Of a stretch of DNA of 64,000 nucleotides, positions 63,613 through 64,000 are shown in pieces. The first letter of the stretch is position 1, and the number at the start of each line of letters is the position of its first letter. The position numbers and the translations under genes were made by a program. Source of the DNA: Gadus chalcogrammus (Eukaryota; Chordata; Actinopteri; Gadiformes; Gadidae); assembly GCF_026213295.1 (NCBI RefSeq), contig NC_079413.1:16295438-16359437 (forward strand), read 5' to 3'. The notes under the pieces were generated by a model. That model was not told the DNA's origin. It ran no database searches and saw only the letters and a list, made by a program, of their open reading frames with translations.

Positions 63613-64000
63613 CTGATGGTTACATCATCTACGTCTTTACAATCCATCCAGAAGCAGCACGTTGAGTCATCCGGTACTCTCCCCTCTTTCTCTCCATCAA
63701 GCTCTCCCTTCCTCCTCCTCCTCTCTATCAAACTCTCTCTTCCTCCTATCAAACTCTCTTTCTCCCTCTCTACATCCGTCCCACTCAGCCCATTAGGTTG
63801 AATCCCTTCCTTCTCCCAAACATCAAAGCCCCATACATGACACGCGTTACACACAGATGCTCATTCAAATACCCTTATCCCCTCATTGATGTCCAGATCA
63901 CACACACTCTCACACTCAGACACACACTCAGACACACACACTCACACACACACACAAACACACACACACTCACACACATCAGAGCGCGGGCCAGCAGATG
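63613..64000. other. Unique DNA, CT-rich tract and CA repeats
   Basis: A CTCTCTTCCTCCT-type pyrimidine tract at 63680-63780 and CA-rich DNA at 63895-63980. No gene was seen. Confidence 0.6.

Overview
This window looks like teleost fish genomic DNA made almost entirely of nested transposable elements. The evidence for a fish is the long (CA)n/(GT)n arrays and the mix of families: LINEs with L2/Rex1-like ORF2, a LINE with an RNase H tail, hAT, PIF/Harbinger, THAP-DDE (ISL2EU-like), TTAA-site elements, Gypsy and Polinton. I found no convincing host protein-coding gene, rRNA, tRNA or CRISPR array. Most long open frames in the microsatellites are CA/GT artefacts.

Layout. 1-3.3 kb: unique DNA, microsatellites and a pyrimidine tract. 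3.4-8.1 kb: a minus-strand LINE split by a 1.6-kb hAT element (8-bp duplication CATTGGTG), which itself carries a second element. 8.2-10.8 kb: simple repeats, a MADF-type Harbinger fragment, a probable solo LTR and MITE pieces. 10.8-13.8 kb: a decayed PIF/Harbinger element carrying relics of both its MADF-type gene (+) and its HARBI1-type nuclease (-), scrambled by a hAT insertion, a copied exon block and a 630-bp tandem duplication. 13.8-24.4 kb: a MITE (family A) split by a hAT relic and by a 7.1-kb foldback element (7-bp duplication GGTGACG). The foldback arms contain smaller inverted repeats and a 1.36-kb MITE-B. Two further family-A copies follow. 24.5-25.2 kb: RNase H-type LINE relic. 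26.2-29.0 kb: a THAP + DDE transposon, its 3' part caught in a 2,444-bp tandem duplication (28,221-33,108). 34.6-40.4 kb: a 5.8-kb element with 10-bp duplications, subterminal repeats, a second MITE-B and an unidentified minus-strand multi-exon coding region; its short relative lies at 51,227-51,801.

41.2-49.3 kb: a Gypsy element broken by a LINE (itself broken by a Harbinger element), by an array of GGGGAACATAGGACCC units and by point changes in its reverse transcriptase; its 3' end is replaced by a Harbinger hairpin. 52.3-63.6 kb: a Polinton/Maverick with clear terminal inverted repeats and a 6-bp duplication GCCAGT. It keeps integrase, penton-like and partial major capsid, adenain-type protease and packaging ATPase genes, plus several unknown frames, but no protein-primed DNA polymerase B. 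A Gypsy relic with a 3' LTR sits between its capsid and protease genes.

None of these elements looks able to move on its own: every recognised polymerase, integrase or transposase frame is split, truncated or frameshifted. The most unusual structures are the nested foldback, the 10-bp-duplication element with unknown coding content, and the polymerase-less Polinton with its unknown early genes. All identities come from reading the sequence; no database search was run.
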